From Prevotella sp. (GTDB lineage Bacteria > Bacteroidota > Bacteroidia > Bacteroidales > Bacteroidaceae), in NCBI GenBank assembly GCA_017623155.1, contig JAGAPR010000005.1, positions 1 to 64,000 of the forward strand: a DNA stretch of 64,000 bases, given 5' to 3'. The position numbers and the translations under genes are program-made. The notes beneath the pieces are model-generated. The model was given only the letters and a program-made list of their open reading frames with translations. It ran no database searches and was not told the origin of the DNA. Position 1 is the stretch's first letter. Each line of letters begins with the position of its first letter. Positions 37,935-46,229 of the stretch are shown one piece after another.

Positions 37935-38366
37935 TCACTCATCGATTATAATAATGTATGGCGGCTGTTCGGCTATGTGCAGCAGACTGTCGTTGTTCAA
38001 CCGTAGCAATTCGAGCACCCGGCTTTCGCGATATCGTTCCGTCAGTGTGCTCGAGCTCGACAGTGCTTTGTATTTGGCGTCTTTCAGTTGTGTCTGCAAC
38101 TTGTCTATCGTGATCATGTCTTGCTGGCATTGATAGCGGAAAGCCACATATATGATGGTGAACAGCACGATGAGCAGTATCACCCATATCTGGCTCCGCA
38201 CGAGTTCGCCATACAGTATGTCGCCGCCGAGAATTTTGCGCAGCGTGAGCGTGGGCGACGGTTTGGGGTCGCTCTCGGTAGCTTGTTTTTTCAGCAGTTG
38301 CAGTCTTGTCTCTTTCGTTTCCGTGCCTGTTTCCTTGTTGTCTTTTTTCATTCCGCTGTCCGTCAT
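37935..38366 (-). CDS. ftsL: FtsL-like cell division protein
   Basis: Small bitopic protein of 143 residues with a cytoplasmic N-terminus, one transmembrane segment (about 62-80, WVILLIVLFTIIYVAF), and a periplasmic stretch with heptad-like leucines (IDKLQTQLKDAKYKALSSSS), as in FtsL/DivIC. Sequence identity within this family is low; the call rests on size, topology and its place between rsmH and ftsI. Its start overlaps the rsmH stop by 4 bases (ATGA), showing translational coupling. Confidence 0.85.
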   Translation of the reverse strand: MTDSGMKKDNKETGTETKETRLQLLKKQATESDPKPSPTLTLRKILGGDILYGELVRSQIWVILLIVLFTIIYVAFRYQCQQDMITIDKLQTQLKDAKYKALSSSSTLTERYRESRVLELLRLNNDSLLHIAEQPPYIIIIDE

Positions 38367-39307
38367 TGTCCGTCTGTCATTATTTCTCTTTTCTCTGCCA
38401 CTCTGAGCTTTGCGCTCCGGCTTCTCGGATTTGTCGCCTGCTCCTCGTCGCAGGGCACTGTCACCTTGTTGCTTACGGGCTTCAGCGGGGCCTGCGTGCG
38501 CCCGAAGAAGTCCTGTTTCACGCGGCCGTCGGCATTGCCCGTCTTCATCACGTTCTTCACTATCCGGTCTTCGAGCGAGTGATATGTGATTACCGACAGC
38601 CGCCCGCCGGGCGCGAGAAGTTCTGTTGCCGCGGCGAGCATCTCGCGCAGGGCGTCCATCTCGTGGTTCACCTCAATCCTGAGAGCCTGAAACAGCCGCG
38701 CCATGTCCTTCTTGGCCCGTTCTTTCGGCATCATGCCCTCTACCGTGGCGAGCAGTTCGCCCGTGGTGTTTATGCGCCGCTGTTGCCGTGCCTTCACTAT
38801 TGCGGCGGCGAGCTTGCGCGATGTTTTCAGCTCTCCGTAGAGATACAGCACGTCGGCGATTTGCTCTTCCGTGTAGTCATTGACGATGTCGGCCGCCGTC
38901 GTTCCCGCCCTGTTGTTCATTCTCATGTCGAGCAGGGCGTCGAAGCGGAATGAGAAGCCGCGGCTCTCGTCGTCGAGATGATGGCTCGACACGCCGAGAT
39001 CGGCCAGCAGCCCGTCGATATGTTCGACTCCGTAGTATCTCATCCAGTTTTTCAGATATCTGAAATTGCTGCGGATGAAAGTGAACGACTCTCTGTTGTC
39101 GTCTATCGCCGCGTTCGCCTCGGCATCCTTGTCTTGGTCGAATCCGAAGAGCCTGCCGCCGCCTGTCAGTCGCGCGAGTATCTCGCGGCTGTGTCCGCCG
39201 CCGCCGAACGTCACGTCGACATACACTCCTCCGGGACGGATATCGAGCCCGTCGATGCTCTCGTGCAGTAGCACGGGAATATGGTATGTAGGTGCTTTTG
39301 TTGCCAT
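38363..39307 (-). CDS. rsmH: 16S rRNA (cytosine1402-N4)-methyltransferase
   Basis: Methylates N4 of C1402 in 16S rRNA (mraW). 314 residues with the SAM motif VDVTFGGGGHSREIL, the conserved LLADLGVSSHHLDD, GFSFRFDALLDMRM, and ITYHSLEDRIVK at the C-terminal side. The position second in the dcw cluster after mraZ is typical. Confidence 0.96.
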   Translation of the reverse strand: MATKAPTYHIPVLLHESIDGLDIRPGGVYVDVTFGGGGHSREILARLTGGGRLFGFDQDKDAEANAAIDDNRESFTFIRSNFRYLKNWMRYYGVEHIDGLLADLGVSSHHLDDESRGFSFRFDALLDMRMNNRAGTTAADIVNDYTEEQIADVLYLYGELKTSRKLAAAIVKARQQRRINTTGELLATVEGMMPKERAKKDMARLFQALRIEVNHEMDALREMLAAATELLAPGGRLSVITYHSLEDRIVKNVMKTGNADGRVKQDFFGRTQAPLKPVSNKVTVPCDEEQATNPRSRSAKLRVAEKREIMTDGQ

Positions 39308-39337
39308 ATATCTGCTTGTGGTGAAATGCCGTGTGTG

Positions 39338-39811
39338 TTATTCCGTGGGAGCCGGCGCCGGGTTGTCTCCGCCGGCCATCACTTTCTCCAGCTCACGGCC
39401 GAAGTCGTCGGCCGCCATCAGCGGCATGCGGGAGTCGTCGTTGCTCCATATCTCGATGGTGTCGTCCATTCCTATGAACTTGATATCCTGCCGTATGCCG
39501 GCCATGAGCTGCAAACGCTTGGATATCAGGAAACGCCCGTTGCCGTCGAGAACTATCGGCTCCACCTCGGCCACGAACTGGCGGAACAGTTCCCTGTGGG
39601 CTTTGTTCCATCGGTTGAGGCGGGCCTGCAAAGCGTCCAGCTGCTCGTTCCACACACTTTCGGGATAAATGACGAGACACTGCTGGAACACGTCTTTGCG
39701 AAGCATCATGCGTTCCTCGCCGGCGCTTTGCAAAATCTTGCGGAAAGCGGCGGGGAGAAAGGCTCTGCCTTTGGCGTCGGTCTTGGCTTCGATGGCTCCT
39801 AAAAATCGCAT
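39338..39811 (-). CDS. mraZ: Transcriptional regulator MraZ
   Basis: AbrB/SpoVT-like DNA-binding protein that represses its own dcw promoter in E. coli. 157 residues with two MraZ repeats: RFLGAIEAKTDAKGRAFLPAAFR near the N-terminus and VLDGNGRFLISKRLQLMAGI further on. In front of the gene is a matching operator of three 10-bp-spaced TGG repeats. It is the first gene of the whole division cluster and probably sets its expression. Confidence 0.95.
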   Translation of the reverse strand: MRFLGAIEAKTDAKGRAFLPAAFRKILQSAGEERMMLRKDVFQQCLVIYPESVWNEQLDALQARLNRWNKAHRELFRQFVAEVEPIVLDGNGRFLISKRLQLMAGIRQDIKFIGMDDTIEIWSNDDSRMPLMAADDFGRELEKVMAGGDNPAPAPTE

Positions 39812-39839
39812 GTTTACATTAATTAAATATATTCGTTGC

Positions 39840-39881
39840 CAAAATTACACATTTTTCCCCACATTCCCCCACTTTTCACCA
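39840..39881 (-). promoter_or_regulatory. dcw cluster promoter and predicted MraZ operator
   Basis: On the minus strand the -7 box TAATTTTG (39840-39847) is preceded by three repeats, TGGTG (39877-39881), TGGGG (39867-39871) and TGGGG (39857-39861), starting exactly 10 bases apart. This equals the TGGGN-N5 direct repeats known for MraZ in E. coli. Binding there would cover the -33 region and block the promoter of the whole cluster. The box is 28 bases before ATG 39811. Confidence 0.8.
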
Positions 39882-39996
39882 CACTTTTTGCGTATTGTTT
39901 TTAATTTTAATATTGTTAATTTTGTAAAGCATTGAAAACCAATAAGTTTTATATTTTACTTTAAAGGTTGGTTGAAGTGGAGGAGAGGAGATTTTT

Positions 39997-40027
39997 CTCC
40001 TCCCCTTTGGGGAGGTCGGGAGGGGCT
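39997..40027. repeat. CTCCCC-TTT-GGGGAG palindrome, copy 1
   Basis: ctcctccccTTTggggaggtcgggaggggct (shortened here to its pattern): stem CCTCCCC/GGGGAGG with a short TTT loop. It is related to the copies at 56491-56527 and 58340-58371 / 58523-58554. Confidence 0.7.
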
Positions 40028-40159
40028 CCATCTTATTTTAATAAATGTAAAAATCGGGTGGCAATTGTTAAAAGAAAAAGGTGCGACTTGAAGTCACTGT
40101 TTAGAAAAAGCCGAGAATTTTAATTGATATTTTTGTGTCATTATTTGATGTTTGGAGTG

Positions 40160-40440
40160 CAATTATTCGGGTTTGGTGGTGCTTTTCGGGTGTTTTTGCT
40201 CTGCAATAAGGCCGTAATTGCACTGCATTTACGGCCTTATTGCGTTCCAATTACGGCCTAATTGGAATGCAATTACGGCCTTATTGCAAAAGCGTGGGTT
40301 GCAAACTTTATCACTAAAACAGTCAACGTGCTGATATACAGTAATTTATGTTAACTTTGAAAATACGGCGTTTTTTCGGCCTTCGGAAAATTATTTTTGA
40401 AATTTTTTATTTATGACGCGTTTTCATGTAAAAATAAGCT
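40160..40440 (+). repeat. Dispersed hairpin repeat, copy D
   Basis: Plus-strand copy. It matches copy A closely from the caattattcggg leader through the first hairpin (GCAATAAGGCCGTAA at 40203-40217) and the following CAATTACGGCCTAATTGG units to about 40288. The right arm (about 40300-40440) is diverged. Confidence 0.85.
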
Positions 40441-40631
40441 CAAAACATTAAGGAAAATTAAAGGATATTAAGAGTTTGGGCGGCCAATATATTTTGTGTG
40501 CATGGTGCATCGGGAAACAATGATAAGCATCATATAAAAGTTATGAAAACAATGTCATTTTTTTTCGATAGAAGTTTGGTGATATTATATTTTTTTGGCG
40601 TGTACATTATTTTTATTATTTATTTTTAGCT

Positions 40632-41234
40632 ATGTGGAAGACTTTTATATTAATTGTTTTATTCGTGTCGGTCGGTGCAATTGAAGGAAATGCACAAATG
40701 CTGAAATTGCGTTCAGACAGGAAAATTATTGAAATAAAGAAGATTGTTTCTTTGAATAGATTTCAAGAGAGTGAGATAAGAAAAGCTTATGATGCTTATA
40801 ACAAGACGGTAGACTCTTCTCTTTATAATGTTGACGACCCTTTGACTGCGTCGCAAATGAAGTATAGGGCAAGTAAAACTTTTCATGAAGTGTTGATGTC
40901 TGTTTTGACAGAAAAACAGCGTAATAAGTATATAGAAGTCATGTCAATTCCTGAAATACAGGCTAAAACAGAATACAAAGTCGATCTTTTGCGTGAAAGT
41001 AATAAGTATTCCGAAAAAGAATTAGAGGCAAAACGCACGGCAATATACAATTATATGATGAGTGAGAAAATCGTATATGTTCGTGATAAATATAACATAA
41101 AGAAGCAGAAAGACAATATAGAGCGCTTGAAAAGCATACAGCCCAGAGCGTTGAAAGAAAGCAATATAAGAGAGAAGCAAAAGGCTCAGGGACGCATTAA
41201 GCAAGATGGAGGCATTCAATGGCAGATAAAATGA
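40632..41234 (+). CDS. Secreted helical protein with LTxxQ motifs (Spy/CpxP-like)
   Basis: 200 residues with a signal peptide ending GNAQ. The mature part is helical and charged and carries LTASQ and LTEKQ motifs like the LTxxQ repeats of Spy/CpxP periplasmic chaperones (for example SVLTEKQRNKYIEVM). Assignment to that superfamily is an inference from these motifs. It is the first gene of an AT-rich four-gene operon (40632-44181) with base and codon use unlike the flanking genes. A gap of 7 bases separates it from the next gene. Confidence 0.65.
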   Translation: MWKTFILIVLFVSVGAIEGNAQMLKLRSDRKIIEIKKIVSLNRFQESEIRKAYDAYNKTVDSSLYNVDDPLTASQMKYRASKTFHEVLMSVLTEKQRNKYIEVMSIPEIQAKTEYKVDLLRESNKYSEKELEAKRTAIYNYMMSEKIVYVRDKYNIKKQKDNIERLKSIQPRALKESNIREKQKAQGRIKQDGGIQWQIK

Positions 41235-41241
41235 TTTTATT

Positions 41242-42648
41242 ATGAAAAAGATTTTGTTCATGCTTTTATTGGCATTGTTCATTGCGGATGGATATGCGCA
41301 GAACAATATAGGCCGTTTAAATATAGATTCTATCGGGTCGGAAAAATTACTGAAGTATGCTTATCGTATGAAGCATGGTATAAAAACGGATGTAAATCTG
41401 AAAGGGGCGGCCCGGATATATAAAGAGCTTGCAAAGCGTGGCGACATAGATGGCATGAGGGAGCTTGGCAAGATGTATTTGAAAGGGCAGGGCGTTCCTC
41501 AAAATTATAAAGCGGCATATAAGCTTTTGAATAGGGCGAGCGTGTGTGATGACGATAAGGCAATGTGTGTTCTTGCCGGAATGTACAGAACAGGTAATGG
41601 TGTGTCGCCTAATTTGAAGAAAGCTGCGAAACTTTATCTAAAAGCTGCATCAAAAGGTAATTCTAACGGGTATTACGGGATAGGCATGCTGATATACAAG
41701 GGAATGGGAGTAAAGCAGGATTATTCGCTTGCGGTGAAACTCTTGGAAAAAGGTTCGAAACTTAATAATCCCGGGTGTGACTTGGTGTTGGCATCATATT
41801 ATGCAAACGGCTACATTGACAAGGCTGATTACGAAAAAGCCGAATTATATTACGATAAGGCTGTGGCTGACGGTCATGGATGGACTGTGGACATAACTAA
41901 ATATTCACAACTTGACAGTATAAAACGCCGTAATGAGAAAGCCGGCTATTATAAATTGAAAGCAGCAGAACTTAAAAACTGTGAAAAGACGAAACAAGAT
42001 ATAGATACTGATAGCTTGTCGGGAAATCTGAAAGGTGTTGCATATACTTATGATTGGTCTCGTAAAAAGGTCTTGAAAGAAGAAAGTGTTATTGTTAATA
42101 TAGCAAAAGATGGTGCCGGAATGAATATGACATGGCATGTGGGAGATTCTGTTGTGATACAGCTGCCTTTTAAATCTTTCGGACAGAATGTCTTGTTGGT
42201 GAAAAAAGAAAACATGAAAGAACTGTATAAGTATAAGTGGATACCGGCCGTTCTTTTGGTAAGCAGATTGCCGAATGGAGATTTCTGCATAGACGTCACA
42301 AGGGTGAAACCGACAAATCATGAAAAACTGAAGCCCATGAGGGTTATCGCCAATAAAATGGTCAAGATCGGAGAAAAAGAATATTCGAATGATAAAGCTG
42401 TTTTTGTGAAGGTCGATCCGGTTAAAGTCAATGATTTCGTCACTTTGCATATTTCGTCAGAAAAAGAAGCAGACATTGATGTCTCCATTTTCGATATGTC
42501 GGGAGTGAAAATAAAAGATTGTGGACGTTATAGATTGAATGAAGGTATGAATGTCTTTAAGATCAGGCCTAATGTTCCGGCCGGAAGATATTTCATAACT
42601 ATTGTTGGTGACGGTATAAAGGGTGCAAAGAATATTATTAAATTATAA
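41242..42648 (+). CDS. Secreted Sel1-repeat protein with T9SS-like C-terminal domain
   Basis: 468 residues: a signal peptide (to about GYAQ), then Sel1 repeats at about residues 50-230 (RELGKMYLKGQGVPQNYKAAY, AGMYRTGNGVSPNLKKAAKLY, GIGMLIYKGMGVKQDYSLAV), a middle domain of unknown type, and a C-terminal beta domain of about 75 residues (VKVNDFVTLHISSEKEADIDVSIFD ... GRYFITIVGDGIKGAKNIIKL, in part) that looks like a type IX secretion C-terminal domain. It is AT-rich. It is a distant parallel of the Sel1 gene at 18491-19612. Function unknown; the ninth codon context gives a clean signal peptide start. Confidence 0.7.
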   Translation: MKKILFMLLLALFIADGYAQNNIGRLNIDSIGSEKLLKYAYRMKHGIKTDVNLKGAARIYKELAKRGDIDGMRELGKMYLKGQGVPQNYKAAYKLLNRASVCDDDKAMCVLAGMYRTGNGVSPNLKKAAKLYLKAASKGNSNGYYGIGMLIYKGMGVKQDYSLAVKLLEKGSKLNNPGCDLVLASYYANGYIDKADYEKAELYYDKAVADGHGWTVDITKYSQLDSIKRRNEKAGYYKLKAAELKNCEKTKQDIDTDSLSGNLKGVAYTYDWSRKKVLKEESVIVNIAKDGAGMNMTWHVGDSVVIQLPFKSFGQNVLLVKKENMKELYKYKWIPAVLLVSRLPNGDFCIDVTRVKPTNHEKLKPMRVIANKMVKIGEKEYSNDKAVFVKVDPVKVNDFVTLHISSEKEADIDVSIFDMSGVKIKDCGRYRLNEGMNVFKIRPNVPAGRYFITIVGDGIKGAKNIIKL

Positions 42649-42657
42649 TGGTTGCGT

Positions 42658-43746
42658 ATGAAACTATTAAAATATATTCTGTTTTTGTTACTCCTTTGTA
42701 TGCAACAACCGGCTTTTGCGTGTTGGGATGATGAGGATGATGAACTTTCTGAGTTTGTCATAGAAGATGAAGAAGATGATTATGACGATGATGAATATTG
42801 GGAGGATTATGAAAATGATGATGATTTCCCTGACGATTATGGTTCCGATTGGTGGGAAGATGACGATTATGATGAAGACAGCAACGAAGATTCTGACGAT
42901 TGGTGGTTTCCCGATGATTGGCCGTCTTTTGATGATACATTTGATGATACGGATGATGTGGAATACGAAAATTGGAATGACGACGATGAATATCCCAATA
43001 TGTTGGATGAAATATATGTGTATCCGGATCACGAGGATGATACTATTGGAGCGTATGATTTTGCGTACGAGTTTCATCTTATAGGTTCATACGATAACGA
43101 TGATACGTCTTGGGATGATAATGACGATACTTCCGATGATGACAAAGAAACGACAGATAATCCTGATGATAAAAATGACAGTACGGAATATTATAAGTTT
43201 GATGATAAAGACAAGGTCATAAAGTACAAATTTCCTAAAAATTGGGCTAAGCAATATACAAGAATGGGTTGCGTGCTAAGGGTAATGAGTATGGCCTTTT
43301 CTATATTTTTTAACCATGAGGATGACAAAATAGATGAAATGTTTAGTGATAATTATATTTTAAAAACTGGTATAGACCCATTTGTGGATGGAGTAGAGTC
43401 TGATAGCATTGGTAAATTTATCGAATCTGAATTTGATTCTTATCAAGTAGATTCGGAGCAAGGAATAAAAACAGCAATAGATGACAATAATAGTGTTTTG
43501 GGAACAGTTAAAAATTCAGAAGGTTATCATGAAGTTCTGATAATAGGATATACGGAACGTGATGATAAAGAAAACGAAAACAATGAAGAGAATGAAGATA
43601 ATAAAGGAAATGAAGATAATCCTGTAAACGAAGATGATAAAAAAGAAGGAGACTTTATATATATAGATCCGGGAACAGGTGATTATGGAAGGGGAAACTA
43701 TGAAGATTTCTATTTTAAAAAATATGCAGTAAAAGGTGTTAAATAA
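42658..43746 (+). CDS. Very acidic secreted protein with a predicted papain-like (C39-like) C-terminal domain
   Basis: 362 residues from ATG 42658 (a TTG at 42652 is less likely). A signal peptide ends near QQPAFA. Residues about 22-190 are a Asp/Glu-rich, Trp/Tyr-dotted low-complexity stretch (for example DDWWFPDDWPSFDDTFDD). The C-terminal part (about 192-362) looks like a papain-fold peptidase: GCVLRVMSMAFS with Cys205, GYHEVLIIGYTE with His291, and FIYIDPGTGDYG with Asp337, in the order expected for a C39-like triad. A second acidic insert (about 300-330) lies between the His and the Asp. Protease activity is inferred only. It is AT-rich and third in the operon. Confidence 0.6.
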   Translation: MKLLKYILFLLLLCMQQPAFACWDDEDDELSEFVIEDEEDDYDDDEYWEDYENDDDFPDDYGSDWWEDDDYDEDSNEDSDDWWFPDDWPSFDDTFDDTDDVEYENWNDDDEYPNMLDEIYVYPDHEDDTIGAYDFAYEFHLIGSYDNDDTSWDDNDDTSDDDKETTDNPDDKNDSTEYYKFDDKDKVIKYKFPKNWAKQYTRMGCVLRVMSMAFSIFFNHEDDKIDEMFSDNYILKTGIDPFVDGVESDSIGKFIESEFDSYQVDSEQGIKTAIDDNNSVLGTVKNSEGYHEVLIIGYTERDDKENENNEENEDNKGNEDNPVNEDDKKEGDFIYIDPGTGDYGRGNYEDFYFKKYAVKGVK

Positions 43747-43758
43747 AAAATAAGAATT

Positions 43759-44181
43759 ATGAAGTTATTGTATTTTGTTTTAATGTATTTATTTATGAGT
43801 ATCCCCGTTATGGGACAAAGAGTGTCAGTGTCTCAGTTAAAGGATATTGTGTGGATTCGCACGTCGCCGTATATTAAAGGTATAGCCACAAAAATGAAAT
43901 TCACGGATACGGAATTGCAAGTTATGGAAACATTAGATTACAGTGGTAAAACTTATGTATTCAACTATCCATATTATATGTCTGACGTTAGAACGTATGA
44001 TTTTGATTCTACGATGGTCGGGAAGAATACCAAGGGCAGTTTTGTATTGAGATTGTCAAAAGGGAAAGTTCATATAGTTAGGATATTAGGCATATCGAAA
44101 GACACATTGGTTGTTGAATTTGAAGTGAGGAAAGATTTTATCGGCGGGAATACCATCATGAAATTTAAGCGTGAGGAATAG
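43759..44181 (+). CDS. Small secreted beta-rich protein
   Basis: Not recognised. 140 residues with a signal peptide ending PVMGQ and a mature part that reads as beta strands throughout (KMKFTDTELQVMETLDYSG, YVFNYPYYMSDVRTYDF, GKVHIVRILG, TLVVEFEVRKDFI), similar in feel to lipocalin-like small envelope proteins. It ends the AT-rich operon 12 bases after the acidic protein, and no promoter is visible between, so all four are probably co-expressed. Confidence 0.6.
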   Translation: MKLLYFVLMYLFMSIPVMGQRVSVSQLKDIVWIRTSPYIKGIATKMKFTDTELQVMETLDYSGKTYVFNYPYYMSDVRTYDFDSTMVGKNTKGSFVLRLSKGKVHIVRILGISKDTLVVEFEVRKDFIGGNTIMKFKREE

Positions 44182-44298
44182 CGTGATATGTCTTGTGAAG
44201 TTTCTTTTGAGGTGGCTTTACAGACATATTTCAACATAAATAATAAATAATGTAGTCTGTTTCTTGACATTTTATTAGCTATTCTCAAAGATTTGTTT

Positions 44299-44306
44299 TA
44301 CTTTTG
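44299..44306 (+). promoter_or_regulatory. glsA promoter -7 box
   Basis: TACTTTTG on the plus strand, 24 bases before ATG 44331. It marks a new transcription unit after the AT-rich island. Confidence 0.65.
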
Positions 44307-44330
44307 CAATTTGTTAGCATGTAGAGAGAA

Positions 44331-45158
44331 ATGAAACAAATTACGGAGAAAACAATAGACGTAGACAGTTTACTGCGCGAGAAGATGGGACCGAAAGCCA
44401 AATTCGTGCCTGCTCCGTTCGTGCGCTGGCTCCGCCATATCATACATCAGGACGAGGTGAACCGCTACCTGTGGGAGAGCCGCCACCTAAGCGGAACGGA
44501 GTGGCTCGAAGAGTGCGTGCGCTATCTCGACATGACACTTCAAGTGGAGGGCATGGAGAATTTGCCCGACAAGAACGACGGCCGGCTGTATACCTTTGTG
44601 AGCAATCACCCGCTCGGCGGCGAGGACGGCGTGGCGCTCGGCGCTATAATAGGCCGGCACTACGACGGACGCTTCCGTTATCTTGTCAACGACCTGCTGA
44701 TGAACCTGCCGGGACTGGCCCCCGTGTGCATCCCCATCAACAAGACCGGCAAGCAGAGCCGCAATTTCCCGGCAATGGTGGAGAGCGGTTTCAAGAGCGA
44801 CAACCACATGCTGATGTTCCCGGCCGGCATCTGCTCGAGGCGGCGTGGCGGCGTTGTGCGCGACGTGGAGTGGAAAAAGACGTTCGTGGTGAAGAGTGTC
44901 GAGTATCAAAGAGACGTGGTGCCCATTCACTTCGGCGGCGGAAATTCCGACTTCTTCTACCGTTTGGCGAACTTCTCCGACCGGTATGTGAAGAAAGTGA
45001 ACATCGCGATGCTCTTCCTCGTGGACGAGATGTATAAGAACGCGCACAAGACATTCCGCGTGGCGATAGGCAAACCGATACCGTGGCAGACGTTCGACAA
45101 GAGCCGCACGCCGGCCGAGTGGGCGCAGTATGTCAAGGAAAAAGTGTATGAGCTTTGA
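44331..45158 (+). CDS. glsA: Glycine lipid O-acyltransferase (GlsA-like, PlsC family)
   Basis: PlsC/LPLAT-type acyltransferase of 275 residues. In Bacteroides the pair GlsB/GlsA makes glycine lipids: GlsB N-acylates glycine with a 3-hydroxy fatty acid and GlsA O-acylates that product. The catalytic block is FVSNHPLGGEDG (in place of the usual NHxSxxD), with MFPAGICSR as the second conserved block. The call rests on this family match and on the adjacent GlsB-like gene 63 bases downstream. A general lyso-lipid acyltransferase role cannot be excluded. Confidence 0.85.
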   Translation: MKQITEKTIDVDSLLREKMGPKAKFVPAPFVRWLRHIIHQDEVNRYLWESRHLSGTEWLEECVRYLDMTLQVEGMENLPDKNDGRLYTFVSNHPLGGEDGVALGAIIGRHYDGRFRYLVNDLLMNLPGLAPVCIPINKTGKQSRNFPAMVESGFKSDNHMLMFPAGICSRRRGGVVRDVEWKKTFVVKSVEYQRDVVPIHFGGGNSDFFYRLANFSDRYVKKVNIAMLFLVDEMYKNAHKTFRVAIGKPIPWQTFDKSRTPAEWAQYVKEKVYEL

Positions 45159-45221
45159 CAATCGGAACAGTGAAAGTTATTGAAAAAGAGAGATAGAGAC
45201 AAGAAACAGATTTAATCGGAG

Positions 45222-46229
45222 ATGGAAAAGGAAATAATAGAGCCGATAGACAGGGAAGTGCTTAAAAGCGAACTGACGCCGGAAAGACAGCTTCGCATGA
45301 CAAACAAGAGTAACAACGAAATATACATTATCGACGCGCACAACGCGCCAAATGTGCTGCGCGAGATTGGCAGACTGCGCGAGATTGTTTTCCGTGAGGC
45401 CGGCGGCGGCACGGGAAAAGAGCTCGATCTCGACGAGTTTGACACGATGGACAATTGCTATAAGCAGCTTATCGTGTGGAACCCCGAGGCAGAAGAGATT
45501 ATCGGCGGCTACCGGTATATACTCGGTAAGGATGTGGATGTGGACGAGAAAGGGCAACCCATACTGGCCACGAGCCACATGTTTCACTTCTCCGAGAAGT
45601 TCATGAGCGACTACATGCCATATACTATCGAACTGGGGCGCAGCTTCGTGTCGCTCGGTTATCAGAACACGAGCAAGAACGGGAGCAAGAGTCTTTTCGC
45701 GCTCGACAACCTCTGGGACGGGCTCGGAGCTCTCACCGTCATACAACCCGACGTGAAGTATTTCTTCGGAAAGATGACAATGTACCCCTCCTACATCCGC
45801 AGGGGGCGCGACATGATACTGTATTTCCTCAAAAAACATTTCGAAGACAAGGACAACCTCGTGATGCCGATGAAACCGTTGGTAATCGAGGAAGACCCGG
45901 CAGAACTTGAAGCACTTTTCTGCGAGGAGTCGTTCAAGGAGGATTATCGTATTCTCAACCGCGAGGTTCGCCGATTGGGATACAACATCCCGCCGTTGGT
46001 GAACGCCTACATGGGACTCAGCCCCACGATGAAACTCTTTGGAACGGCGATAAACTACGGCTTCGGAGACGTGGAAGAGACGGGTATCCTTATCGCCGTA
46101 GATGAAATTCTCGACCAGAAGCGCGTGCGTCATATCGACTCTTTCATAAAGGAACATCCCGAAGCACTGAAAATAACAAGCGGCGCAAACAAGGTTATAT
46201 ATAAGGAGAAAGACGGCTGTGAAAACTGA
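45222..46229 (+). CDS. glsB: Glycine N-acyltransferase (GlsB-like)
   Basis: 335 residues of the GNAT-fold OlsB/hemolysin-like group, with LREIVFREAGGGTGKELDLDEFD and CYKQLIVWNPEAEEIIGGYRY near the N-terminus, and ELGRSFVSLGYQ and GLGALTVIQPDVKYFFGKMTMYPSY in the middle. In B. thetaiotaomicron GlsB makes the mono-acylated glycine (commendamide) that GlsA then O-acylates. The two genes here are adjacent on one strand. The end overlaps the start of the next gene by 11 bases. Confidence 0.87.
   Translation: MEKEIIEPIDREVLKSELTPERQLRMTNKSNNEIYIIDAHNAPNVLREIGRLREIVFREAGGGTGKELDLDEFDTMDNCYKQLIVWNPEAEEIIGGYRYILGKDVDVDEKGQPILATSHMFHFSEKFMSDYMPYTIELGRSFVSLGYQNTSKNGSKSLFALDNLWDGLGALTVIQPDVKYFFGKMTMYPSYIRRGRDMILYFLKKHFEDKDNLVMPMKPLVIEEDPAELEALFCEESFKEDYRILNREVRRLGYNIPPLVNAYMGLSPTMKLFGTAINYGFGDVEETGILIAVDEILDQKRVRHIDSFIKEHPEALKITSGANKVIYKEKDGCEN

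Larger units (their letters stand above)
39812..40631. other. Intergenic: mraZ promoter/operator, palindrome, repeat copy D, AT-rich lead-in
   Basis: No gene is supported. Contents: mraZ promoter and operator (39840-39881), a CTCCCC-TTT-GGGGAG palindrome (39997-40027), repeat copy D, and about 190 bases of AT-rich sequence before the island operon at 40632. No good TAnnTTTG box was found directly in front of that operon. Confidence 0.7.

Noticed and set aside
40500..44300. AT-rich island as a prophage or integrated element
   Set aside because: No integrase, transposase, tRNA target or flanking direct repeats were seen; only base composition suggests transfer.
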